Shown here: positions 12,030 to 23,107 of the stretch, piece by piece
Layout of the letters: every line of letters starts with the position of its first letter
Numbering within the stretch: position 1 is the first letter of the stretch
Assembly: GCA_001414345.1 (NCBI GenBank)
Contig: LLCB01000197.1
Span: forward strand, 47,829 to 111,828
Length of the DNA: 64,000 nt
Direction of reading: 5' to 3'
From: Hymenoscyphus infarciens
Taxonomy: Eukaryota; Ascomycota; Leotiomycetes; Helotiales; Helotiaceae
The notes under the pieces: model-generated
Database searches by the model: none
What the model was told of the DNA's origin: nothing
The model's input: only the letters and a program-made list of their open reading frames with translations
Translations under genes and position numbers: made by a program

Positions 12030-13864
12030 TTGTTTAAGATTGTAATCCCGTCCCTCGCCCACCTTGGGAGGAGGCAGGAGGTTGCGCCTTCCCTCTCACC
12101 TCGACCCGCAGAGAACGATTCTGTCCAACCTCCAGAGTATAACCGCCATCTTGATTTCTCATCTTCGGAGCGGCCCAGCCCCTCACAGGAAGATTGGCGT
12201 AAGAAGTTACCTCCGTCCCTCTACTCTTATCATGCATGTTTACCACGTGAATGCATTTACCGACAATCTTGTGGGCGGTAAATCTTTCGGAGGTTGTGTT
12301 ACGGGATTAGTGTACGACTTCCATATGCGCGATTCGGAATTTCTGTGCGAAGTACGAAAAGGGGAGTTACCACTTCTGAAGACGATTTTCCGTGGTTTTT
12401 CAGGTGGGGCGGAACAGGATGATTGATTACGTGCAGGGCTTGTAGCGGGATCTGGGGTTTTTGTGGGGGAGACGAGATCAAGTTTGGAGTCGGTAGTTGG
12501 TATATTGATTGGCTTCGATGATGTGGGGGGTTTTTGGGAGTCCGGTTTGTGGTGTGGAATTACGACGTTGGAGGTGGGTATCGGTTGTGTCACGTACCTG
12601 GCTGAGAGATGAGTTGAGCAACGACTTCTTGATTCTTTTGAGGGGGGTTTGAAATGGTGTTGAGGACAGAGGTATGCACAGCATTTGGAATTTGTTGGAA
12701 TTCTTTTGAAACTAATTGAGTGTAATTTTGGTGGTGGAAGTTGGGTTGGGTTGCATTGCGCCGGCTGGGAGCCAGTAATTAAGTGGAAGTTCGGTTGAGG
12801 AAAGGAGCTTTTGGTTGAGTAGCAATGATGACTTACTTGATTAAAATGGCCGTAGGTTGTGACTAGTTTAGCGAATAATCTGTCTCTTTTTGGTGTCACT
12901 TGGACGCTAAATTGATTACATCTCTAGGTCATGGGCGTATTAATTCAGTCATTACACTGTTCTCCAACATCATGGGAGCGTTCAAATTGATTACATCGCT
13001 GGAAGAGGTAGGTGAGCGGCAGGTTGAATTAGCGAGTAATTTGTTTTAGTATCCAAGTTGAAAGATTAAACTAGATTAAACTGTGAGTCGTGACACGTCA
13101 GGATGATGCTGTCTTAGATTTTGTCTTGGCTTCTAGTGTATCACAGCATTTCGAAAATGGCAGAATCCAGTGTCCAGGTGCGCGGGTATTGTCTTTGATT
13201 GGTGGGTGTTATGGCTAAAAGACTTCGAAAGTCTAGGAGCATTCAAATTGGAAATTTCCTATAAAAGACAATAATTTTATTCGAAACGCTCCTTCTACTC
13301 CGTTGAGATGCTTTGTTGCACCACGGAATTATTCTAGCATAATTCGCTTAATTTTCCGGGTTGTTTATCCAGAATCCAGACCTCGCGGTTGGCCTCCTTG
13401 AAAGTTTGGTAAGTAATGGTCTGAGTTCTCGTTCCCACAGCCAAGATAACCATAGTATAGTTTCTACCTGCCTACTCAGCTCGTTATTCCAACATTCCAG
13501 GGGCAATGCGAAGTGATTTCCCTAGAAAATTCGAACAATTTAAATTAATGCCCAGTTGTTTTAGAAGAACCAAGTTTCATTGTTCCAAAGTTTTCAGGGT
13601 AATATTACGCTTTTTACGGCCTTTTTTCCCGTCCGTTGGCAGGGCAAGTATTAATTCACGGCTGGAAGCGGAAGTTTTGTGTAGTTTCGGCATTTGGGTT
13701 TTCGTTCCGAAAACAGAGTAAGTTTGGTCCGGTGCTACACACAGGTGCGTCCAATTTATTTGAAGGGGTCAAGAACTTAGAAGCTTGAGCCTCTTTTCCG
13801 CCATCTGCCAAATACCCATGCTCGCATCAACCAAACAGATGACAGTCACAGGCAACAAAGTATA
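12030..13864. other. Long non-coding interval
   Basis: One minus-strand frame stays open for about 220 codons (12899-12240) but begins without an ATG and is a Pro/Ser/Thr-rich reading of a pyrimidine-biased strand. Good donor-like GTAAGT and GTACGT sites sit on the minus strand near 12835 and 12598, so a spliced non-coding transcript is possible. I can support no protein gene. Confidence 0.4.
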
Positions 13865-14683
13865 AGCCCCTTTACTTGAGCCTAATACCCCTCACTTCAG
13901 CACGGCAATGCAGAAACTTTTCCCCAACAACCCTGACATATGATACCTCACAAAGCTTGTTGTTCTTGTCCTTGTACCTCGCTTCCCAATTGTATTTGTT
14001 CTCTGCGCTCAACCTCCCGTCGAGCCTCCATATTCTCCAAACATTGTTCGCCGAAGGTTTTGACATTGCGTGTAGTATCGGGCCCATGATCCTTCTGTTG
14101 TTGATCAAAGTTCCTGAAAGATCGCATGTTCTCTTTGACGTCCTCCTCCAATTGCTCATCGAAGGCTCTGAAAGCTTGCATGTAATTGAAATCCTGCTCC
14201 TCCGGTTGTCCCAAAGCCCTTTCACTACATCGTTTGCCATTCTCTCGCTGGATTTCCTGCTGATGGTATCTTTTCTTGACTTTGAACACTTCTTTGTATG
14301 TTTTCAAATGTTTTGTCGTCCTTTTCGCCTTCCGCTCCAGTTCATCTGTTTCTCGGCAGACAGGTCAGTAAGTGGTACCTTGCCCTGCTGTTTTATGAAT
14401 CTTTTGATAGCAGAATTTTTGACTTCTGTCTGTCACGGCAAGACCTCCTTCTTCGGTCTCAATTGCCCGAAGGTGTGCTCGTAGAGGTAATCGGCAAGGT
14501 TGCCCGGCGCCATATATTCTTCCCCCCCCCCCTATTGCTTGTTCGATAGATTGCTGGGAAGACATCGTTGGAACTCGCTCTGTCAGTGGTCCTGGAAGTT
14601 GATCCATCTTGATGGGTGTCGGATTTCGGCCGACAGATTGGTGGTGTTGCGAATGAGGGTGAGTGTCGTGGACTGCGTCTCAA
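13865..14683 (-). CDS. Possible coiled-coil protein, exon structure unresolved
   Basis: A minus-strand frame from about 14365 to 13948 encodes a very charged Gln/Glu/Arg/Lys-rich stretch (for example FDEQLEEDVKENMRSFRNFD) that looks like a continuous coiled coil ending at a stop. The opposite strand reads as hydrophobic nonsense, as expected for an antisense shadow. Upstream minus-strand frames (14683-14370) could supply an N-terminal exon. A branch-like CTGAC with a downstream CAG near 14345-14355 could be an intron end, but the only matching donor would give an implausibly short intron. I recognise no family. It may be a decayed gene. Confidence 0.3.
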
Positions 14684-14699
14684 GGCTGCAGCCTTGTAG

Positions 14700-15202
14700 A
14701 GTTGTTGAGTGAATTAAGCGAGTTCTAGTATACTCCATGTACGCTAGAAGGATTGACTATCATTCTACTTAGTGAGTTCAGTAATTTAAGCTGTCAGATT
14801 AGATTGTTCGAGAAAGGTCGAGGAATTGAGCTAATTAGATAAAGTTCCCAGATTTCTACGTTTTTAGAAAAAGATTTCCCTCTGATTTATTTTAGAAAAC
14901 AGAGAACTAAAGTATTCTTTAAGATATAAGACCTAGCTAGAAAGAACGGCTATATCTTCTTATACATCCTCTCTATCTAGTACTATATCTAAGTAAATAG
15001 ACTAAGAATAAACTTAAAAATGCTTAATTCTTTAAAACCCCTCTTTTTATAAGAAAGATTTTCACCCCTCTATAATTCTACTAAGATCTTATATATATAT
15101 CTAAGTGTCTGTTTTCTTCCTAAAAAGTTTTTAGAGTAAGAAAGGGGGTATAGAGCTCTTATTAGCTTTTCTCGAGGATATAATAACATATGTTATTATT
15201 AA
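14700..15202. other. AT-rich, partly RIP-like intergenic stretch
   Basis: No open frame of interest. From about 14870 the sequence is AT-rich with many TA dinucleotides, but CA/TG still occur, so it is only mildly RIP-like. It leads directly to the MITE at 15203. Confidence 0.5.
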
Positions 15203-15618
15203 GGGCCTGTTTAGCACGCATATAATTTAATTTAGATATAGGACATTTGTGCACGAGTACAGGGTTAAAAGGTGCTCGCATATATCTATTTATATTATAA
15301 GTTTAACCTTAAATATATTCTATATCGTTTGGCTCGTATATATAATTCGGTGCACATTTCGTTAACTCTAGACTAAGTCTCTAGTAGTTATAGTGTAAGG
15401 AGAAAAGATATATATATATATAAAAGTTAAAGGTTAAGAGGTTAAAAGACTATATTATTTAATTTTAGTGGTGTATATCCTTATGTATATATTTAAAGAA
15501 TGTGCGAGTAAAAGCTAGCTAAACGTTCGTGTATATCATAATATGTATGCATATATTACATTTTCTTTGGTGGTGCACATATTAAAAAAGGACTAATATA
15601 TGCGAGCCAAACAGGCCC
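15203..15618. mobile_element. Tourist-like MITE (PIF/Harbinger type), copy 1
   Basis: The 416-bp element begins GGGCCTGTTTAGCACGCATA and ends with the inverted counterpart, whose reverse complement begins GGGCCTGTTTGGCTCGCATA. It is flanked on both sides by TAA (15200-15202 and 15619-15621), a 3-bp target duplication. GGGCC-type ends plus a TWA duplication are the hallmark of PIF/Harbinger elements and their Tourist MITEs. It has no coding capacity. The second copy at 24119-24523 aligns over its whole length, including the internal GGTGGTG segment near the right end. Confidence 0.88.
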
Positions 15619-16017
15619 TAAGTAAAGAGAGAAAGAGTGTCTAGGTAAAAAGTTTTTTTTCTAAAAACGCACGGTTTATAAAATATCGTTAAAAGGGAAG
15701 CTTAACTCGCAACTTACTGTAGATACATGCGAAGGTTACCTAGATAATGTTTATTTAACATGATTATATGTGAAAATCTCGGACAAATGAAGATTCTAAT
15801 AGATTTTCAAGACTAAGTCGTTGATTTGTAGTGGAATCAAGTGTATGTATAGACAGAGTTGGTCAGAGAATAAAGCATACTAGACCGCCGGCGCAAATAA
15901 ATCTCACGTTCTCGTTGTTCAATTATCTGGAGCAATCCAAAAACTAACCTAGATAATTAGGATAATGAAGCCACATCGTTCCAAGTAACCTGAGTTAGAA
16001 TTGGGGAATGTTTTCAC

Positions 16018-16878
16018 CTACGTGAGCACCGTTTTTCCAGCACCGGCTCAGATAAGATTAGCCCGTATTCGCCTTTGAATGTTGACTACTTGCGAACTCC
16101 CCGGGCACCACAAGGCAGCTCCAGGGGTGACTACCCATTCTTTAAAGGTCATTGGCTCAAGAAGCCAAGTGCCTGTTCCATCTTGACGAGGACCTAGAGC
16201 TAGGTTCTGGACTTCTAAGAAATTCAATGCTGACAGCCATTTGATAATGGCCGCTGTGATTTTATCTACAATACACATGTTAGCAAGCATCGATGAGCGG
16301 AACACTCTTGACTTACTTTCGTGGCTAGTCTTCAAATCTGCAGTATCTTCCCTGACACACTTCGTAAGATTGCTGTTTGACGTGATTTGCATAGCAATAG
16401 CGGTGTGTATTTGGGCTCTCACAAAGAATCCGACTCTAAAACCAATTGGATGGTAGACTTGTTTCTGTGAATTCTTTGCAGAACTTCCTTGCAATTCCCC
16501 TCATCCAATTTCCACGTGAACCTCTCCCCCAGTGGATCCCAGTTCCTTGAGACCAGTTTTGGGCTTCAGATGGTCTTGAATTTCCTCCAAAGACTCCCTC
16601 AGTTGGGGAAGAGGTCCGTCTGGAACACCAAGGGAAGAAATGCCACTTGGCCTCCAAGTCTCTCCACCTCTTCCGTAAACCATAAAGAAATCCCCCTGGG
16701 TTACTATGTCTATCCTAGAATGGTCAAGTATAGTTTTTCTGAATTTTGGAGATCCTTTAAAGATGGAAAGTTTGATTTGTCGTTGATTTATTGTTGGTTG
16801 CGATGGGGAAGTAGTTCCTTCGGCGAAGACAAGGAAGATCGAATACAAATAATAACGAGTAAGCCACCAGTAACCCAT
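16018..16878 (-). pseudogene. Truncated NLR (NACHT/STAND) gene remnant
   Basis: Read on the minus strand, successive pieces follow the order of a fungal NACHT receptor. These are LRESLEEIQDHLKPKTGLKELG (first 20 residues are enough to recognise it), then a shifted frame with WKLDEGNCKEVLQRIHRNK, then WLSALNF, QDGTGTWLL and ALWCPG. After a stop there is finally a P-loop AGAGKTVLT at 16046-16021. A normal 53-bp intron with GTAAGT, GCTAAC and TAG (about 16264-16316) is retained. The frame changes between the first two pieces, a TGA interrupts near 16420, and nothing NACHT-like follows the P-loop. The gene lost everything after the Walker A motif. The family senses heterologous or non-self signals and can trigger cell death. 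Truncation lies about 400 bp from the MITE. Confidence 0.65.
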
Positions 16879-17007
16879 AAGTAATCTGCAAGTGAGCCAC
16901 GAGTAAGCAGCAAGTAAGCTAATATCAAGTTGGGGCCAAACGTCAGGTTTGCAAGTAAGCTATCAAATAACGAGTAAGCAAGGAGTAACCCACGAGTAAG
17001 CTATTAA
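16854..17007. repeat. Degenerate short repeat based on (C)GAGTAAGC
   Basis: Variants of ACGAGTAAGC, such as GAGTAAGCC, AGTAACCC, AAGTAATC and AAGTAAGC, recur every 10-20 bases across this stretch, with the spacing irregular and one unrelated insertion near 16925. It begins at the 5' end of the NLR remnant. Minus-strand frames crossing it are repeat readings, not a gene. Confidence 0.65.
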
Positions 17008-17597
17008 AAATCAAATCTACACTATGTGTAAGGAATATGTTGTAAGAAGATCGCAGGACGATTAAAAACTTACTTTCTGCTATGAAATAATAACTCTCAA
17101 CATGTGTGCTCAAAAATCGAAAAAAAAACAGTCTTAAATTATACTGTATACGTGATTTGAATTGAAAATACCAGCTTCGAAGAATTCTGCGAATCATCCG
17201 CAAGCTCTCCAACCTCAATCGCTCTCAAAAAGGGGCACTGAAATTGGTGTGAAGTGGAACTTTTGGGACCACGCCGAAATCGGAAGAATACAATAGTGTC
17301 AGAACGCTAAATAATATTAGGAAACTACTGTATGACCCGGTATTAAAACGCCTGTGGATACATTGGAGACTTCCTAATGCCCCTCCCAATACAAAAGCAA
17401 AAGAAAAAAACATTTGGCTTCCCTCCCCTCAATAAACCCTTTAACCCTATTGGGACTCAAACGGTATGTGCTTTTTGCAAGAAAGAAAGGTCGTGTTGCT
17501 GGTTCATTATCATCGTGCTCGGTCGTGGCTTTTGCAGCTTCCTAGGTCTACGTTTCACCGTTTCTTCGTGGTTGGTGTTGTTGCGATATGCTGATCT

Positions 17598-18219
17598 TCA
17601 CCAAGCGTTGCGGTCCCAATTTGGATCTGGATATGCTTGTTAGCTTTAGCTTCTTTACTGAAATGCTGAATATGTTTATAAGAAATTCTGCTATTTCTCG
17701 AGAAGAGGGCAATTGCAATAGTCTTCTCAACTCACCTTGAACGAAACCCGCCAATACCTTACTACCCGTCTGCAAAAGAGGATGTCCAACTACAATCTGC
17801 AAGAACCGTTGTAAACCTTCCCTCCGATGCTCAATCACATCGTCACTAAAGCGATTCGTGAAGACTTTTCCCGGCAAAGGAGGAATAGTAACGCGCGCCG
17901 ATTCCCGCTCCAAGATATCACGAAAGTATTCGAAGTCTGAGTAGCGTCTGCGCACACTGCTTTGTCGCAACTTGAAGGCGGGAATGTTGGTTCGGCATAC
18001 GATCTCGTAGTCGGTGTACATGTTGCGACCCATTCCGTGAGTTTTGGGATTTCGAACCTGCAGAGGAGGGGTTAGCAAGAGTGGAATGATGAGGTGGAGG
18101 CTCGCAACGCGCTGGGAGAAATGGTGGCACGAGACACTTACCTCTATCTCTAGGAAGTTCTCCGGAGGGCCATAGATCTCCTCGAAGCTCTGCTGGCGCG
18201 AATCTGGCATTGCCTGCAT
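17598..18219 (-). CDS. SNX3: Sorting nexin 3 (PX-domain retromer cargo adaptor)
   Basis: Exons 18219-18142, 18057-17736 and 17626-17598 join to 142 residues, the usual length of the family (yeast Grd19/Snx3). The whole protein is essentially a PX domain. RRRYSDF at 62-68 is the core PI3P-binding motif, and the proline-rich PPLPGK at 85-90 and RRxGL at 104-108 follow as expected. The tiny last exon encodes DPNWDRNAW and is needed for the conserved C terminus. The first intron is 84 bp, in frame and stop-free, so it can be mistaken for coding sequence. I chose the ATG at 18219 because family members begin close to this '[12 protein letters not shown]' segment; an in-frame upstream ATG at 18360 exists. 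The role is endosome-to-Golgi recycling. Confidence 0.93.
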
Positions 18220-18650
18220 CGTCGCGATGTTTTGGGGGTGATGGCGCAAATCTGCCGGGCGCTTTCTGCTCGAAGATTGTGATTGTGCTTCGCTGGTTCG
18301 TACTCTGAGGGTTGGTGGTGCGATTCTCAGGTTATACGATTTGAGATGGTCGTGTGACAATGATTCGTCTTGAAAACGTGATTGTTGTTGCAGCTGAGGT
18401 GAATGAATGTGTTTACCAATTTACCAATCACCTAGAGATAATAGCTTCCCTTCAGGTCGGGTTTGACCTTGGAAGATGCCCGGAAGATGCCCGGCCTGTT
18501 TGGCGGGGCAAAATCACGTGGAGTAGCTACCCTGAGAGCCGGGTTCCCCTCTCACAGTCAACCTGAAAGAGCATTGCCTTGTGTTCCGAGTAACATCTAG
18601 TGGTGTGGTACAGCATGACACTCGATCCGTTTGCTCTTGATATCTGCTGT

Positions 18651-18676
18651 CTTCTTCTTCTTCTTCTTCTTCTTCT
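18651..18676. repeat. (CTT)n microsatellite
   Basis: About nine tandem CTT units on the plus strand lie in the intergenic region between the divergent SNX3 and tetraspanin-like genes. It forms part of a longer pyrimidine-rich tract before the downstream start codon, which is common in fungal promoters. Confidence 0.85.
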
Positions 18677-18855
18677 CCTTTAAATTCTCCTTTTAATTCT
18701 TCTGTTTTCTAGTGACAACTATCTCTCTTCATCAACTGCCTACACAAGCCTACTTGTTCCCCCCTCATTCCTCAAGCGCAGTCGGCCGAGCACGCGAGCT
18801 CTTCCTCCTCCCAACCCAGCCTTGCTTCTACCATCTTCCCCATTCAACCGGCATC

Positions 18856-20207
18856 ATGACCCATATTGTAAACTTCTTCCTTTGGGGAGGACCGCTTGTA
18901 AGCTTTATCAGCTAGTCAATTTGATGTTTATAAGTTTGCTAATAGCATTAGTTGCTGTTTATTCTGACAGCTATTGCGGGGTAAGTGGTTTTCCTTTTGC
19001 GGTGTGTTTACTCGATTGTTGTTGAAGCTGCACCTCGAGCTCCAAGTTCGAAGTTCATTCCCACAGAAAGAACTGCTACCATTCCCGCCCAGCTTGTCAC
19101 GGCTACTTGTCTTCACTCAAGCGGAGGAAGCCCGTTTGCTATACATTGGATTTTCCTTGGCTGACTCTAGCATCTACACAGATATTCATATTCCCAAATC
19201 CGCTACCTCCATCTCCCAATCCCTCAAGCCCTCGCCCTCTTTACCGTCGTTCTCCCAATTATCACGGGCATATCAATGCAAGGTGTATACGGCCTGATCC
19301 AACGAGCTTCTCGAACCGAGCAATACCAACTCACCATCCCCCTCGTAGCCGTCATAGGCTTCCAGCTGATCTACGAAACAATCGTTGCAACTTTGGCCTT
19401 GACATATATGATCCCGCCGTCAACATTACACTGTGGCCTCGAGGAAAGATGGAAGGGGCTGTTCGTGGACAAGGATGAATCCGCTATAAAGACAATACAA
19501 GACGCTTTCAATTGTTGCGGTTTCAATAGCGTTGTCGATCGTGCGTTCCCCTTCGGAAACCCCTCGCCATGTTCGAATATATTTAAGAGAACTTCCAGTT
19601 GCTTTGGTCCTATGAGGAAGGCGGAGCAGACGCAGGCTGGGTTACTGTTACTTGTTGCTATTATGGTTTTTGTGGTCAAGGTATGAATCTCGTTTCCATG
19701 TCCTGTCCCTGTTCGCCAAAAATACTACTGCTCAATCTTGTATCCGAGGTTTTTCAACTGGATTTTGGTGAGCTATGGTAGGATCATCTTTTTGGGTCAA
19801 CTTCCAAGTTGAAATGTCTGGAGGATATACTTGTCCTATCCCATTCAACTCCCATCAAAATCCCATCACCCACAATCCCACCACATCTTCCATTTACAAG
19901 AAAGCTAACCTCCCTCCCCCAGCTCATCTCAATCATCTCCCTCTTCTCCGCAACAAACTGGACAAACTCAAAATGGATCCGACCCATCAAGCGACTCACC
20001 AACCGCCGTAGCAACGAAGAAGACAACCGAGCACACACCCGTCGTCTCATCGAGGAGAATGCTGCCGGAGAACCATACCGTGATAACCCAGAAGAGGCCG
20101 AGTCAACACCAGCAGCCAGTAACGGAAATCAAGGTGCAAGAGTTGAACCTTCTGCTTTGGGAGGCCATAATGAATGGAGGGACGAAGAACATGGACGGAG
20201 TGGATGA
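18856..20207 (+). CDS. Tetraspanin-like membrane protein
   Basis: Three parts are secure. Exon 1 is 18856-18897 (MTHIVNFFLWGGPL). A long exon starts between 19080 and 19200 and ends at 19680; the last exon is 19923-20207, after a 242-bp intron. The long exon encodes two hydrophobic segments, then an extracellular loop with the tetraspanin CCG motif (DAFNCCGFN), later Cys residues (PCS, SCFG), and the start of the last membrane segment. The cytosolic tail is polar. Between exon 1 and about 19200 the model is unresolved. One frame reads SLADSSIYTDIHI up to 19193, and a different frame carries on as RYLHLPIPQALALF. The two cannot be joined by a plausible intron, so a one-base deletion near 19193-19200 is possible. 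Fungal tetraspanins organise membrane microdomains; the specific class is not certain. Confidence 0.65.
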
Positions 20208-21272
20208 TTTGGAAAAATGAGTGCTGCGTTCAAGGCGTTGTGGTGATATGGGTGAGCGGTGTTTTGATGGGAAATATGTGAGTAATGGAAGTAAGTTGAG
20301 GTATTGGAGTTGTGGATCCTGACGATTTTTCTTTTCAACAAATTGCAACAATTCTTAGGATGTTTTACTGGGCTTTCAAAAGCTATCAGTCCGCAACGCT
20401 TTGTAGGAAGGAGTCCGTACATACTGGATTTCGAGTGAGTAATGATATATAGAGTTTTGCGAGTCTCATTGCAATGAAATTCAGTAATTAACTACACCAA
20501 ATTTCATTTATTAAGCGGCTTATCTGAACGGAGAGCAACTTGAAACCAAGACCTTTCTCTACGGAGGGGAGGGCATCACTCGGAGGATTTTACTGCTTTC
20601 TCAGCTCAACGCAGGGCTTAAGAGAGCTCTTGTCATTGCACGTGAGAACCAATTAAATCTCACAAATTCGGTATTTTGATAGGTGGCCTTGTTTTGCCTT
20701 CCTACTCCCTTTGTTAACGATAAGGAAGCAGTGAAAGTGCGGCGTTATCTTGACTGGGAATAGTTTCAAGCCTTCCATCAAAACTCTAAAGCATTACTTT
20801 GCAAAAGAAAAAAACTGTATTATATTATTCTTAATTGTTAAAATAACAAAAAATTAGTTCCTCGCACTGTCCAAAGTCAAGTCTTATACAAGTTACCATT
20901 TTACCTTCACATTTGGATATAAAACTACACCTGGTCGTATTCTAGGAGATTGCAATGGTTGTAATTGATTTGTATTCTCCATGACAGGAGATTTTTCCCA
21001 TCCCCCATCTAGCAGTATTCCACCACCCAGACCCGAAGCTCCATCTATCCATCTACCTGCTAGTCGAAAGCCCGAAACCAAGAGTGAAGTCCAGGGCCCA
21101 AATATATCCCTTTTTTGCTTTTTGTACATGATACACAACGCCTGAAGAATGCCTTCCTTTTTACATAGTATACAGATATATTGTACACTTCCTTTCTTAC
21201 ATTTTTCTCCTTCGCTCATAATATGTTTGCCATTCATGCTATTCCAAGTCTTTATGACAAGGTTATGTTTTG
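20208..21272. other. Intergenic between convergent genes
   Basis: This is the 3' flank of the tetraspanin-like gene (plus) and of the carrier gene (minus). AT-rich runs occur near 20800-20860. No open frame with recognisable content and no RNA gene was seen. Confidence 0.5.
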
Positions 21273-22551
21273 TCACCGCTCAGCATGCAGTAACTTTAAA
21301 ATTCCTTCGTACATCCCGAACATAATCGCCGCGCTAGGTACAGTTCGTAGGAGGTGGGGGGTCAGGCCTCCGTACATCGCGACCATTCCTTCTTCTTTCC
21401 ATACTAGCTTAAAGCATTGGACAAGGCCTGTGTATTTGAGTTCTCCGTTTTCCATTGGTCCTTGGCGAAGGCGAGTTCGAGCGACCTAAAAAAAACCGTC
21501 AGTGAAGATTAAATATGGGGAGCAGAATAACCTACCTCATGTGGATAAGTGACCAATGCCGCCACCAACTTTGCACCACCTGCTGCGCCAGTACTTCCGG
21601 TCCAGTCCACAACATTATCCCATAAAGTTCTCTTCCGTCCACTGGCGACAAGCTTTTCCTCGCGCTTAGCCAGGGACTTCTTCATCTGTTCATACAACAC
21701 CCAATGTAAAGCAGTTTCCGTAGCCCCCAAGTAACTAGCACTCATCCCCTTATACAAGCCTCTAACTCCCTCCTGTCGCACGACTTGCTTGATACAATCC
21801 CAACTATTCTTATATACCCTCTTCGCAGCACCACCCGTCTCCTCAACCACATTTTTATCCAACTGTAACCTGGTTTTGATCATCCAGATCGGATTCGTAA
21901 CCGTCGACGTAACAATCCCAGCCAAAGACGCCGCGCAAAGTACAACCCAAGCACTCTCCTTCCCATTATTTCCATAATCTGCAATTATCCGCTTTCCATT
22001 TCCTACAACGAAGAAATTTATACTCCTCGCTGGAACAACGCCTATGAGGTTTGGACCGAGTCCTTTGAAGAGCGCTCGAAACCCTTCCACGCGATGGACG
22101 GAGCCCAAGATTTGGAAGGTTTCCCGAAAATGAAGGATGCCCGATCGGAAGGCGGAGAGATGTGCGTGGGGGGAGATGCCTTTTGCTAGACGTGATTGGG
22201 AGAGCTGTTGCTGGTAGAAATCGGATTGGAGACGGGTTTTGAGGACGTCAAGGGGGGCTGTTAGGGCTGCTGCGGTCATGCCTCCTATTCTGTAGACAAA
22301 AGATTGTTAGCAGATGTTGCAGATTTCTAAAAGTCCTCGCAATAAGGGAACAAGCTAGAATAAATAAAAACTTACCCTCCAGCTACGAAATGCGCCCATG
22401 ACTTTGCCACAGGCGCTGGCTTCAGCGCTATGGACTGGGCATATTGCGACTGTGGAGCGCCCTGCTCGCCCAGCTCACGCGACTGTAGGATATGAGATGT
22501 CTTGAGTTGAGGTCTGGTGTGGTCGGCTGAAGATGCAGCTTGGGGATTCAT
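21273..22551 (-). CDS. RIM2: Mitochondrial pyrimidine-nucleotide carrier
   Basis: Exons 22551-22376, 22289-21536 and 21485-21273 give 380 residues, close to yeast Rim2 (377). Three mitochondrial-carrier repeats are visible, each with the PX(D/E)XX(K/R) signature: PLDVLKTR, PIWMIKTR and PHEVARTR. The Trp in the second signature is typical of the nucleotide/folate/FAD branch that includes Rim2. Other landmarks are AGGIGGMTAAALTAPLD at the first repeat and GLGPNLIGVVPARSINF in the second. Introns are 86 and 50 bp. The protein sits in the inner mitochondrial membrane; Rim2 exchanges pyrimidine (deoxy)nucleoside triphosphates needed for mtDNA and RNA synthesis. An FAD or NAD carrier is a less likely alternative. 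Confidence 0.9.
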
Positions 22552-23107
22552 GAAGGGGTAGGGGTGAGTGAGAACCTTGAGTTCTCGATGGTTTCGGGAG
22601 AGGAAAAACGAGTGTGAGAAAGATTTAAATGATTATTACAAAGTCGGTTTGCATAATATGCTGAGAAGTAGAATATTACCCTGGTGATCGCCGGATTTTT
22701 TGTGGGAGTTTGCCAGAGTTTGTTGGCGTACGATTGTTTCCTTCCCATGACGACGAGGTTCCTGCACCCAGAATTTCAAAGCCACAGGCTGCGGGTTTAG
22801 CCGTGGAAACCCCGGAAGCGCTATGCCCAAAATGGTGCTGCCAAAAGGAGGCTTATGCCCCACCTTTAAGGCCAACACTCTAGCCGAGGGACATTCCAAA
22901 AGTCCTCATAATAGACATTGAAAGCGGCAGTAAAAGCTTCAGGTTCAAATCTACCTATCTAGCCCCCGTTATTCAAGCTTTCTAGGGTAGTTGAAGGTGA
23001 TTGTTCTAAAGAATTGAATAAATTCAGCTTATTAATCTAGGGATTTCAGAATAATCAAGTTTAGTAGTCTTTAGTACTTGGGCTAGAAAGTGTTAATAGT
23101 TTACAGG
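22552..23107. other. Upstream region of the carrier gene
   Basis: Normal composition up to about 22900, then AT-rich. No supported gene. It includes the promoter of the minus-strand carrier and stops at the solo LTR. Confidence 0.45.

Noticed and set aside
12240..12899. 220-codon minus-strand open frame
   Set aside because: It begins at GTG with no internal Met, is Pro/Ser/Thr-rich from a pyrimidine-biased strand, matches no family I know and contains donor-like sites within it.
13876..14484. 202-codon hydrophobic plus-strand frame
   Set aside because: It is the antisense reading of a charged coiled-coil frame; Leu/Phe/Ser-rich readings opposite Glu/Lys/Gln-rich coding are expected artefacts.
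17548..18360. SNX3 as an unspliced 270-residue protein starting at 18360
   Set aside because: It would include an 84-bp intron and the retained second intron, destroying the PX domain and the conserved C-terminal DPNWDRNAW.
22940..22975. Possible tRNA B box (GGTTCAAATC)
   Set aside because: There is no matching A box, acceptor stem or cloverleaf around it.
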